From the NCBI GenBank assembly GCA_029557215.1, contig JAKPQQ010000199.1, positions 1 through 50,775 on the forward strand: a stretch of DNA of 50,775 nucleotides, in the 5' to 3' direction. The translations under genes were made by a program, and so were the position numbers. Positions 44,597 through 50,775 of the stretch are shown one piece after another (position 1 is the stretch's first letter; the number at the start of each line of letters is the position of its first letter). The notes under the pieces were generated by a model, which did no database searches, was not told the DNA's origin, and worked only from the letters and a program-made list of their open reading frames with translations. The stretch is from Fibrobacterota bacterium. GTDB lineage: Bacteria; Fibrobacterota; Fibrobacteria; UBA5070.

Positions 44597-45406
44597 CTAC
44601 TTGCCGACGTCGAGGAACGGGACGGGACCCGAACCCTGGTAGGTGGGGAGCTTGCCGTCCCATTTTTCGATCGCCTTGAGCTGCACGTAGCCCGCGCCAC
44701 CCTGCGCCTTGATGGCTTCCGACTGGATCCGGATCGCTTCCGCCTCGGCCTGCGCGGTGGCGATCTTCTGCTCGGCCTCCACCTTGATGCGTTCCAGGTC
44801 GTTCTTGGCCTTCTGCGCGTTCTGTTCGGCGGTCTGCTTGGCTTCGATCGCGGCGTCGTACTGCTCCGAGAACTTGAAGTCGGTGATCTGCACCGCCTCG
44901 ACGAGCACGTGGTAGGGCGCCAGCGAGATCTTGAGGGATTGTTCGATCTCGGACTTCACGCCTTCGCGCAACGCCAACAGCTTGTCGGCCTGGTACTTGG
45001 CGACCACGGCCTTCACGACTTCCTGGATGCGGGGGTCGATCAGCGTGCGCTCGATGTCCAGGCCGGTCTTGGTGTAGATCTCCTCCAACTTGGTCGGGTC
45101 CAGGTGGTAGTTCAACGCGACCTCTGTGCCCACGCGCTGCATGTCGCTGGATGCCGCCTGCGCGGGCGCATGCGCCTTGCGCGTGCGCACGTCGACGATC
45201 CGCACGGTCTGGACGTACGGCAGCTTCACATGGAGGCCGTCGTCGACCACCTTGGTCACCGATCCCCACGTCAGGACGATCCCTCGTTCGCCGGCGTCGA
45301 CGGTGTAGATCGTCGAACAGCTGGAAACACCCAGGACCAACAGCAGCAGCAACAGCAGGACGGGTTTGCCGATGTTCGGCGGGGCATTGAGAGGAACCTG
45401 GCTCAT
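44597..45406 (-). CDS. SPFH/prohibitin-family protein, probable lipoprotein
   Basis: 269 residues. The N-terminus has a run of leucines and ends VSSCST, a plausible lipobox, so lipid anchoring rather than a transmembrane helix is likely. The SPFH domain follows (YTVDAGERGIVLTWGSVTKVVDDGLHVKLPYVQTV), then a prohibitin-type coiled coil rich in Ala, Glu and Lys (AAIEAKQTAEQNAQKAKND, KVEAEQKIATAQAEAEAI). Such proteins form rings that organise membranes or hold proteases. ATG 45406 has GAGGAGG upstream. It is 16 bp from the convergent second cheA gene; a GC palindrome (44583-44594) lies between them. Confidence 0.88.
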   Translation of the reverse strand: MSQVPLNAPPNIGKPVLLLLLLLVLGVSSCSTIYTVDAGERGIVLTWGSVTKVVDDGLHVKLPYVQTVRIVDVRTRKAHAPAQAASSDMQRVGTEVALNYHLDPTKLEEIYTKTGLDIERTLIDPRIQEVVKAVVAKYQADKLLALREGVKSEIEQSLKISLAPYHVLVEAVQITDFKFSEQYDAAIEAKQTAEQNAQKAKNDLERIKVEAEQKIATAQAEAEAIRIQSEAIKAQGGAGYVQLKAIEKWDGKLPTYQGSGPVPFLDVGK

Positions 45407-45550
45407 GGAACGACCTCCTCGATCCCGGGTGTTGCCGGAATTCGTCCTCCCCACAATAGCATTCCGGGCGCCGACCGACCAACCACGCGGGCATCGGCGC
45501 CGTCGCCGCGACGCCCGCGCACCAGCCTCGCGAACCCGGGCGAAGGCGGG

Positions 45551-47113
45551 TTACCGCGGAAGCGTTGACGGAATCTGTCGCGACACCCGGATCTCGTCGA
45601 TCTTCCCTGCGAAGGCCTGGCCGTCGCGCGAATCCTTGCCCACCATGAACCGCGTGCTCGGGATCCGCCAGCGCCCGACGCCCCCGGCGCCCTCCCGCAT
45701 CGGCACGGGAACCCCGTCGACCCACCCGAGGACCGCGCCGGTGGCTTCGTTGCACGCCACCGCGAGATCGACCCATCTTCCCAGGGGAACGACGTCGCGC
45801 GCGGTTTCTCCGCCGGCCCAGTTCCAGATTCCCTGCTCCCCGCGCTGCCCCCCGATCTGGAGGCTTCCCGAATCCGACACGAGCATCTTCGGGCCTTCGT
45901 AGAAGCCCACGACCACCGACCTGCCGCTGTGCAGCGCGGACGAAGGATACCGATCCAGGAACACGCGGGCCTCGTAGACGATCCATCCACCGGAGCGCGG
46001 AGCCAGGGCCGAATCGAATTCCCGCTGGAAATACCCGGAACCCGTGGTCGCCGCCTTCCCGAACGGGCTGGACTCGAGCGGCGCGGCCACCGGCGCGGTC
46101 AGATCGTGTCCGTTCCCCGATACATCCCTCGCGACGCCCGCGACGAGCGTGTCGAAGGTCCACAAGGCGACGGTGCCGGAATCCACCCCGAAACGGCGCA
46201 GGACCCCGGAGTCGACCCTCGGAGCGGTGGCCGTCGATGCGTCGGGTTCCAGATGCGCGACGGTTCCTGTCCAGACCAGGCGGTAGACCAGCGTCTCGGT
46301 GGCCCCCGACGCGCGCCGGACCACGACCCCCACGGCGTCGTCGACACCTGCGATCACCGGGATCGTCCAGGTGTTCCCGTCGCGGATCGCCTGACGCCCG
46401 GGATCGCCGGACCAGACGGACAGCACGGAATCGCCGCCGGAAGGGATCAAGGCGAACTGGAACGACGGCGCCACGACCAGGACCACGACCAACGTCGCGG
46501 TCCTGCCCGGTTCCACCTGGAAGCTCCCGCTGGATCCGCGCAAGCCCCCGGGAAGGATCGCGTCGACGCGGTAGGTGCCGCGTCCGACCTCCGGGAACAC
46601 GTAGTTGCCGGACGAATCGGAGAAGATCCGGGCGACCAGCTCGGGGCCGGTCGATGCGGCCGCCGTCCGATTCGCGGATTCGACCCGTTTGACGGAATCC
46701 GGAAGCCGCAGCAGACGGATTTCCGCCTGGTCCCCCACGGAGGATCCGTCGGAGCGCACGATCGAACCGGCCACGCGTCCCGCGTTCTCGGTGGAGATCA
46801 CTCCCTCTTGTGGCGAATCGGCGCAGCCCCAAAGGCTCGCCACGGCGAAGGCGGCCACCAGGAGTCCGATCATGGATCCTCGACGGCGCTTGGGACCGTC
46901 GTCGAGGAAGGCCGGGGCTTTGCGCTGACCCGCGGCCGTCCCCCCACCGGGTCCAGAAGTCGAGGAGGCCTCTGGTCCCAGCTTGGAAGAAGCGCCGCCC
47001 GAAGCGGCTTCGTTCGATCCCGCGCCGTCACCCATTCCCCAACGCAACAGGAAGTTCTGCAACGGCGACGCCATCATCGTCCCGTAAACATAGGGCCGCC
47101 AAGCTCCGATCAT
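45551..47113 (-). CDS. Membrane-anchored LamG-type surface protein with N-terminal cytoplasmic-type extension
   Basis: 520 residues from ATG 47113, supported by GGAG 7 nt upstream and an ATGA overlap with the regulator gene. Residues 1-80 are Gly/Ser-rich and end in a basic patch (GPKRRRGS). A hydrophobic segment at 81-95 ends LWGC, which resembles a lipobox, so internal starts (for example at residue 81) would give a lipoprotein. A carboxypeptidase-regulatory-like domain spans about 111-210 (GSIVRSDGSS, SGNYVFPEVGRGTYRVDAI). A concanavalin-type LamG domain spans about 315-515 (GTVALWTFDT, DVSGNGHDL, GKIDEIRVSR). Its ligand is unknown, probably a glycan. Confidence 0.75.
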   Translation of the reverse strand: MIGAWRPYVYGTMMASPLQNFLLRWGMGDGAGSNEAASGGASSKLGPEASSTSGPGGGTAAGQRKAPAFLDDGPKRRRGSMIGLLVAAFAVASLWGCADSPQEGVISTENAGRVAGSIVRSDGSSVGDQAEIRLLRLPDSVKRVESANRTAAASTGPELVARIFSDSSGNYVFPEVGRGTYRVDAILPGGLRGSSGSFQVEPGRTATLVVVLVVAPSFQFALIPSGGDSVLSVWSGDPGRQAIRDGNTWTIPVIAGVDDAVGVVVRRASGATETLVYRLVWTGTVAHLEPDASTATAPRVDSGVLRRFGVDSGTVALWTFDTLVAGVARDVSGNGHDLTAPVAAPLESSPFGKAATTGSGYFQREFDSALAPRSGGWIVYEARVFLDRYPSSALHSGRSVVVGFYEGPKMLVSDSGSLQIGGQRGEQGIWNWAGGETARDVVPLGRWVDLAVACNEATGAVLGWVDGVPVPMREGAGGVGRWRIPSTRFMVGKDSRDGQAFAGKIDEIRVSRQIPSTLPR

Positions 47114-48042
47114 TCTTCGACTCCGGAATTCCGTTCATTTCGTGTATCCTGGTGGGATACAATTCCCGTCGGCGTCGGTTCCACCGGCACACGGCTCAGC
47201 GGGAAGAACTGCAGGTTCACCTGGAAAACCCGATCCACGGATTCGTGTTGTTGAGCGATCGTGACCAGCTCTTCACGGAAACTTCGGATCCGTTCCACGA
47301 TCTTCTGGAACCCCGTCTCGTCCACGCCGAGCGTGAGGGTGGAAATATGGCGCTTGGTCGGAGCATGGCGCATCAACGCCTCGCGCGCCAACTGCATCGT
47401 CGCGTCCTGGAAGTTGCGCACCGACTGCGAGCGCAGCTCTTCCTGGGTGGTCAAGGTCGGATCCTTCTGGACGTACAACCGGCCCTTGGGCTCGATCAGA
47501 CCCAGTTCGCGCAGAAGGTCGACGGCGTACTTCGCATCGGATGCCGTGATGGGAGGGTCCAGCTGCTGCGCCAGGAACTTCCAGTCCCCCTGGAAATCCA
47601 CGATGGTCACCAGCTCCCAGATCGGGATCACGAACCACTTGTTGAACAGGTCGTACTGTTGCACCGACAACATGGTCTTGCGCGCGGGCCGGGCCACCTT
47701 GGCCAGCCGCACCAGATGATGGTTCTTTTCCACCAGATCGGTGCAGTTGTTCATGGCGACCAGGATCGAGAAGTATTCCTCTTCCCGGGTGGAATGCCCC
47801 ATCGCCTGCGACAGTTTCAGGGCGGCCGTCGGGGACAGGTCCTTTTCGCCGATGGCCACCAGCCGCAGGAACGACCGAGACTTGAGCCCCATGCGGGTGG
47901 CGAGCCACTGGTAGCTGGCCACGAGCCCCCGGGCTTTGCGGTCCTCGATCCAATCCTTCAGGTATTCGTGGTAGTCGGCGTAGTCGAACACCAGGACCGG
48001 CGAAACCTCGTCGTTTTCTTTCGCGGGCTTGCCTTTGGTCAA
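47110..48042 (-). CDS. TIGR02147/DUF4423 family protein
   Basis: 310 residues from TTG 48042, which overlaps the CoA-binding gene's stop (TTGA); GTG 47991 is an alternative. The family opening is clear: VFDYADYHEYLKDWIEDRKAR, then SYQWLATRMGLKSRSFLRLV and EKDLSPTAALKLSQAMGHS, the last two resembling a helix-turn-helix. DPPITASDAKYAVDLLRELGLIEPKGRLYV resembles a winged helix. This family was first noted as a large paralogous set in Fibrobacter succinogenes; its function is not established. A DNA-binding regulator is my inference. Its stop overlaps the start of the LamG protein gene, so the two are probably made together. Confidence 0.88.
   Translation of the reverse strand: MTKGKPAKENDEVSPVLVFDYADYHEYLKDWIEDRKARGLVASYQWLATRMGLKSRSFLRLVAIGEKDLSPTAALKLSQAMGHSTREEEYFSILVAMNNCTDLVEKNHHLVRLAKVARPARKTMLSVQQYDLFNKWFVIPIWELVTIVDFQGDWKFLAQQLDPPITASDAKYAVDLLRELGLIEPKGRLYVQKDPTLTTQEELRSQSVRNFQDATMQLAREALMRHAPTKRHISTLTLGVDETGFQKIVERIRSFREELVTIAQQHESVDRVFQVNLQFFPLSRVPVEPTPTGIVSHQDTRNERNSGVEE
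47121..47124 (-). promoter_or_regulatory. Ribosome binding site deciding the LamG protein start
   Basis: GGAG on the minus strand, 7 nt before ATG 47113. Together with the ATGA overlap it favours the long 520-residue form over a start directly at the hydrophobic segment. Confidence 0.5.
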
Positions 48043-48401
48043 CCGAACAACCCGTTGGAGAGCATCACCAAGGTGCACGCCTCCAGGGTTTCCACGCCGC
48101 TTTCGCGAAGGGTCGCGGCGAGTTCGGGATTCTCGGCGCCAGGATTGAAGATCACGCGACGGAATCCGTAGGAGAGGATCTCGTCGGACAGGTCGGTCGA
48201 GCGGGCGGCGCCCACGTACACGGTGAGCGTGTCGATGTTCGGCGGAAGATCCACGACGGATTTCACCACGTGGACCCCTCCCAGATCGGGAAGGGCGGGA
48301 TTGACGCCCACGACCTCGTGTCCCTTGGCCAGCAGGCGAACCTGGGCCATGTTGGCGTACTTGTCGGGCTTCGGCGAAGCCCCCAGGATGGCGACCTTCA
48401 T
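48039..48401 (-). CDS. CoA-binding (YccU-type) protein
   Basis: 120 residues with a single CoA-binding Rossmann domain: VAILGASPKPDKYANMAQVRLLAKGHEVVGVNP, then VKSVVDLPPNIDTLTVYVG and VIFNPGAENPELAATLRESG. Proteins of this family bind CoA in vitro; their role is not settled. ATG 48401 has GGAGAGG a few bases upstream. A TATTTTG element on the minus strand (48448-48442) may be its promoter, giving a leader of about 40 nt. It is the first gene of the unit CoA-binding, TIGR02147, LamG. Confidence 0.9.
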   Translation of the reverse strand: MKVAILGASPKPDKYANMAQVRLLAKGHEVVGVNPALPDLGGVHVVKSVVDLPPNIDTLTVYVGAARSTDLSDEILSYGFRRVIFNPGAENPELAATLRESGVETLEACTLVMLSNGLFG

Positions 48402-48447
48402 GGACCTCTCCGTTTTTCGTGGACAAGGATGTTGGTCCTCACAAAAT

Positions 48448-48479
48448 ACGCGACCCGATCGTTTTCGATCAAGTCGCGT
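48448..48479 (-). terminator. Hairpin between the XRE gene and the CoA-binding gene
   Basis: ACGCGAC (48448-48454) pairs with GTCGCGT (48473-48479), and GATCG/CGATC pair inside around a TTTT loop, with a small CC/AA bulge. Read on the minus strand the stem is followed by ATTTTG, a weak T-run. It could end the XRE transcript, and it abuts the likely promoter of the CoA-binding gene. The remaining gap up to 48624 shows nothing else recognisable. Confidence 0.45.
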
Positions 48480-48624
48480 CGGAACGAACCCGGAAAATCA
48501 GGAGGGAAAGTCACCTGTTTCCAACCGAGCTGATCAGTTTGAAGCGCCTTTTGGTAGTGGTAGACAAGCAACCTCGATTTCCATAACTTCTGCGGCCCTC
48601 GCGATTCAATGCGAGAACCGACCG

Positions 48625-49002
48625 CTACGATCTACCAATTTTTGTCACAAGATCCACGACCGTTCGCCGCAGGGACTTGTCATGAATCTTGTTGAAAGCG
48701 ATCAACAGATTGCGCTCTTCGTCCGACAGGGCTTGGTTTTCCTTGAGGAGAGGCGGATTTCCGCCGCTCATCATCGTTGAAAAATCCGCCATGAGATCGC
48801 TGGGTTTGATCCCTAAAACACTACCAAGCTGATTCATCCGTTGGACAGTGATCTTGGCTTGGCCTTTCTCCATTCGCTGGAGTACCTGATAGCTGATGTC
48901 CAACTTCTCGGAGAGTTGCATCTGCGTCAATTTGGCGCGAAGTCGCTGGGCACGGATCCACTGACCAAGTCGCATTTGTTCAGCTTTGTCGGTTCTTGGC
49001 AC
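48625..49002 (-). CDS. XRE (Cro/CI-type) transcriptional regulator
   Basis: 125 residues from GTG 49002. The helix-turn-helix domain is WIRAQRLRAKLTQMQLSEKLDISYQVLQRMEKGQAKITVQRMNQLGSVLGI (about residues 15-65). A C-terminal part of about 50 residues contains LSDEERNLLIAFNKIHDKSLRRTVVDLV, typical of small stand-alone repressors. The gene is visibly less GC-rich than its left neighbours. It is divergent from the OmpA-like gene, and the 80-bp gap between them holds a 12-bp palindrome that it may bind. It could be an accessory-element regulator. Confidence 0.88.
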   Translation of the reverse strand: MPRTDKAEQMRLGQWIRAQRLRAKLTQMQLSEKLDISYQVLQRMEKGQAKITVQRMNQLGSVLGIKPSDLMADFSTMMSGGNPPLLKENQALSDEERNLLIAFNKIHDKSLRRTVVDLVTKIGRS

Positions 49003-49042
49003 ATGCTGGAAGGTCTACTGACGGCCCTTCAGTGTGGAGCTG

Positions 49043-49066
49043 GCAATTGCTGCAAAATTGCAATTT
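49043..49066. promoter_or_regulatory. Palindromes in the divergent XRE/OmpA-like promoter region
   Basis: GCAATTGC (49043-49050) and AAATTGCAATTT (49055-49066) are perfect palindromes sharing the core GCAATT. They lie next to a TATTTT hexamer at 49071-49076. This is the natural place for an operator of the divergent XRE regulator. Confidence 0.5.
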
Positions 49067-49070
49067 ACCC

Positions 49071-49076
49071 TATTTT
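49071..49076 (+). promoter_or_regulatory. TAnnTT -10-like hexamer before the OmpA-like locus
   Basis: TATTTT, followed by G, ends 6 nt before ATG 49083, the same spacing as at 3991. TTGCAA at 49058-49063 overlaps the palindrome, so regulator binding would compete with polymerase. Confidence 0.4.
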
Positions 49077-49082
49077 GTTGTA

Positions 49083-49118
49083 ATGTTCGATCTGGCACTG
49101 TTCGCATCCGCCCATTGA
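49083..49118 (+). CDS. Possible 11-codon leader peptide
   Basis: ATG 49083 encodes MFDLALFASAH and stops at TGA 49116-49118. The stop overlaps TTG 49115, the first reasonable start of the OmpA-like frame (TTGA). The placement directly behind a -10-like hexamer suggests a leaderless short frame that hands ribosomes to the next gene. It could also be chance; there is no conservation evidence. Confidence 0.3.
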   Translation: MFDLALFASAH

Positions 49119-49996
49119 GCCGCCTAGAATCGATTGGTGAGGCTCGGTGCGGCTTCATCTTCCAATTTCCAAAGGCATCCGAACCATTGAGCAGAGTTGA
49201 ACTTCATGCCGTCGGGATCGGTGCCCGACACTTCGTTCCTGAGGGGCACATGCCATGCCTGGATCCGTTGGGACGCCTTCCCCAGCTTCTTGCCTATGCC
49301 ATCGGCATGTCCATGGAACAAAAGGCTAACCAGCTGGTGATTTTCGGACACGCCGACGCGAAAGGATCCAGCGAAGAGCGACGCGCATTGTCGATACGTC
49401 GCGCCATGGCCGTGCATGCGCTGGTATGTCATGATATCCGTGAATGGATGGAGCTGTCGAGCCTTGCTCGACTAGAGGAAGTTTCCTTGTCGCTCGCAGG
49501 GGTTGCTGGAGTGACGGGATGGGACTGCAACACGAACCAGCAAGGACATCTGCATGCCGGGAAGCCGTCCAGCGCTCTTGCCTACTTCCAGTCGATGTGC
49601 GCGGCAAGATTTGGCACACCCGTGCGAATCGACGGTCTGTACTCTTTGGCTTGCTGGCATGGCATCTATCACATCCTTTTCGAGCGGATAAAGAAATGCC
49701 TCCAGCGCGAATTTCCAAATCACTATCGGGATGGATCGGATGCCTGGATGGTTCCAAATCTCGGATTCAAGGATGGCGGCGGTATCGTCGGGTGTGGAGC
49801 CGATTTCCCATTGCTTCAAACCAAATCGTTTTCGACTTCACGTCGTGTCGATCTGGTCTGTGTTCCCGCCGAAGCGATGCCGATGCCAGCCATTCTTGAG
49901 CCAGCCAAGATTTCGGTCGAACAGATTCCTGTCTACGACTCTTCCAAGTACAAGTGGACGGTCTTGGAAGAGCGCGACTTGCTGAGGCGCGCATGA
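49115..49996 (+). CDS. OmpA-like domain protein of unknown function
   Basis: About 293 residues from TTG 49115; the same frame opens at GTG 49034. An OmpA/MotB-like peptidoglycan-binding fold is suggested by LGRLPQLLAYAIGM, NQLVIFGHADAKGSSEERRALSIRRAMAVHALV (about residues 50-110). No signal peptide is evident, which is odd for such a domain. The C-terminal part (GWDCNTNQQGHLHAG, GLYSLACWHGIYHILFERIKKCL, then GGGIVGCGADFPLL) is not recognised. Codon use is less GC-biased than in the rest of the window. The stop overlaps the lipoprotein start (ATGA). Confidence 0.6.
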   Translation: MSRLESIGEARCGFIFQFPKASEPLSRVELHAVGIGARHFVPEGHMPCLDPLGRLPQLLAYAIGMSMEQKANQLVIFGHADAKGSSEERRALSIRRAMAVHALVCHDIREWMELSSLARLEEVSLSLAGVAGVTGWDCNTNQQGHLHAGKPSSALAYFQSMCAARFGTPVRIDGLYSLACWHGIYHILFERIKKCLQREFPNHYRDGSDAWMVPNLGFKDGGGIVGCGADFPLLQTKSFSTSRRVDLVCVPAEAMPMPAILEPAKISVEQIPVYDSSKYKWTVLEERDLLRRA

Positions 49997-50775
49997 CTAC
50001 TTTCTGGGGTATGTCGATCTCCCGCAGAATCCTTGGTGTGTCGGGCATCTTGTCGGCCCTTTTGGGGCTGAACGCATGCCAGACGACAAGCACGGTCAAC
50101 ACAAGCGACTCCAAGGACGTTTCGTTCACGGCGACCGTTGCCGCCGACCGGATCCCAGACAGTGTCAGTTGGAGTTTCAACGGCAAGAGCGGACGCGGTT
50201 CGATCGTTCTCTTGGATACCTCCAAGCTCAGTTACAGGTTCGATTTCACGCTGTCCGAACCACCTGGCTCCAAGCCTTACGATGTCACGTTCTGGCGGCT
50301 TTCCATCCAGCTTGCGCGTCTACAGGTCGCCAACGGCGTGTATGAACAACCCACTTGGCGCGATACGTTGGGATTGGTCCTTCTCAAGCGCCTGGACAGC
50401 CTTCGCGCCACCAAGGATTCGGCCTCGTATCCAGAATCTGTCAAGAGTCTGATAGAGATCTATGCGACGGCCTTGATCGATGGGGACACCCTGTTCAAGG
50501 GCTTTCCCGCGCGTACCGTGACCACCTTGGACACCGCCGCGATCTATCGCGCCGCGATCATCCAAGCCGCCAAGCGGCACCAGCCCTATTCGATTCTTGC
50601 GGCGAGTTGGGGGCTTGGGCTCGATTCCTTGGCTACCTACAACCGTCTTGCCAAGCTGGTGTCGGCCAATGGTCCGATCACTCCCGCCGACTCCTTGGCC
50701 TTTTTCCCGCCCTACCCGGTGCGCGTCGGCAAGGCGTTGTCGGTCGCATCGCTCAGCATTGGCGGAGAATCGGTT
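49993..50775 (+). CDS. Lipoprotein of unknown function, 3' end beyond the window
   Basis: The frame starts at ATG 49993, overlapping the OmpA-like gene's stop, and stays open to the right edge (261 codons). The signal peptide RRILGVSGILSALLGLNACQ ends at the lipobox LNAC. The early mature part looks beta-rich (DVSFTATVAADRIPDSVSWSFNGKSG, LSYRFDFTLSEPPG). Later parts are helical, with YRAAIIQAAKRHQPYSILAASWGLGLDSLATYNRLAKL. The helical stretch faintly recalls lytic-transglycosylase-like folds, but I see no catalytic motif and make no claim. It is probably co-transcribed with the OmpA-like gene. Confidence 0.7.
   Translation, partial: MTTFWGMSISRRILGVSGILSALLGLNACQTTSTVNTSDSKDVSFTATVAADRIPDSVSWSFNGKSGRGSIVLLDTSKLSYRFDFTLSEPPGSKPYDVTFWRLSIQLARLQVANGVYEQPTWRDTLGLVLLKRLDSLRATKDSASYPESVKSLIEIYATALIDGDTLFKGFPARTVTTLDTAAIYRAAIIQAAKRHQPYSILAASWGLGLDSLATYNRLAKLVSANGPITPADSLAFFPPYPVRVGKALSVASLSIGGESV

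Noticed and set aside
49092..49110. TGGCAC sequence as a second sigma54 promoter before the OmpA-like gene
   Set aside because: The GG to GC spacing is 8 rather than 10 and no TTGC block follows.

Overview
The window is a 50.8 kb piece of a GC-rich chromosome, most likely from a member of the Fibrobacterota. Two signs point there. A protein at about 47.1-48.0 kb matches the Fibrobacter paralogous family TIGR02147 (DUF4423). A 14-bp palindrome in front of uvrB fits the LexA motif that I recall being described for Fibrobacter succinogenes, TGCNCN4GTGCA. A dual-membrane envelope is implied by lptE, dapF, lipoproteins, an outer-membrane barrel candidate and a pseudopilus-type operon.

Layout. 0-4.8 kb: 3' end of a DNA methyltransferase, a membrane protein, cutA, a bifunctional-nuclease-domain protein, prephenate dehydratase, RNase PH and a fused MNT/HEPN protein. 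4.75-5.2 kb: the only long non-coding stretch, ending in a predicted SOS box. 5.2-8.1 kb: uvrB and a convergent lipoprotein amidase. 8.2-12.7 kb: six overlapping genes resembling type II secretion or type IV pilus accessory parts (GspL/M, PilP/GspC, GspK/PilX, GspI, GspJ). 12.8-15.3 kb: metG and a small HEPN-like protein. 15.4-22.0 kb (minus): a six-gene overlapping operon running from a Spy/CpxP-like periplasmic protein through a secreted protein, a barrel, a TPR lipoprotein and a Hanks-type kinase to an FHA-GAF-sigma54 activator. It is preceded by a near-consensus sigma54 promoter and phased octamer repeats. 22.1-28.9 kb (minus): lepB, Ig-like lipoprotein, dinG-type helicase, lptE, dapF. 29.0-30.6 kb (plus): DUF1573, rhodanese, MauE/DoxX. 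30.6-44.6 kb: a large chemosensory cluster with cheB, cheR, cheW, two cheA, cheY, STAS, three receptors, a receiver-histidine kinase and a receiver. 44.6-48.4 kb (minus): SPFH protein, then CoA-binding protein, TIGR02147 protein and a LamG membrane protein in an overlapping operon. 48.4-50.8 kb: a visibly less GC-rich end with an XRE regulator divergent from an OmpA-like protein and a lipoprotein that runs off the edge.

Two themes recur. Most genes sit in operons joined by ATGA, GTGA or TTGA overlaps, and these overlaps settle many start codons. Many first genes lack a Shine-Dalgarno sequence and instead have a TAnnTT hexamer 6-11 nt before the start codon, which suggests leaderless transcripts from a promoter resembling the Bacteroidetes -7 element. 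The most system-like novelty is the envelope-to-sigma54 operon at 15.4-22.1 kb. Next come the TIGR02147/LamG pair and the right-edge XRE/OmpA-like locus.
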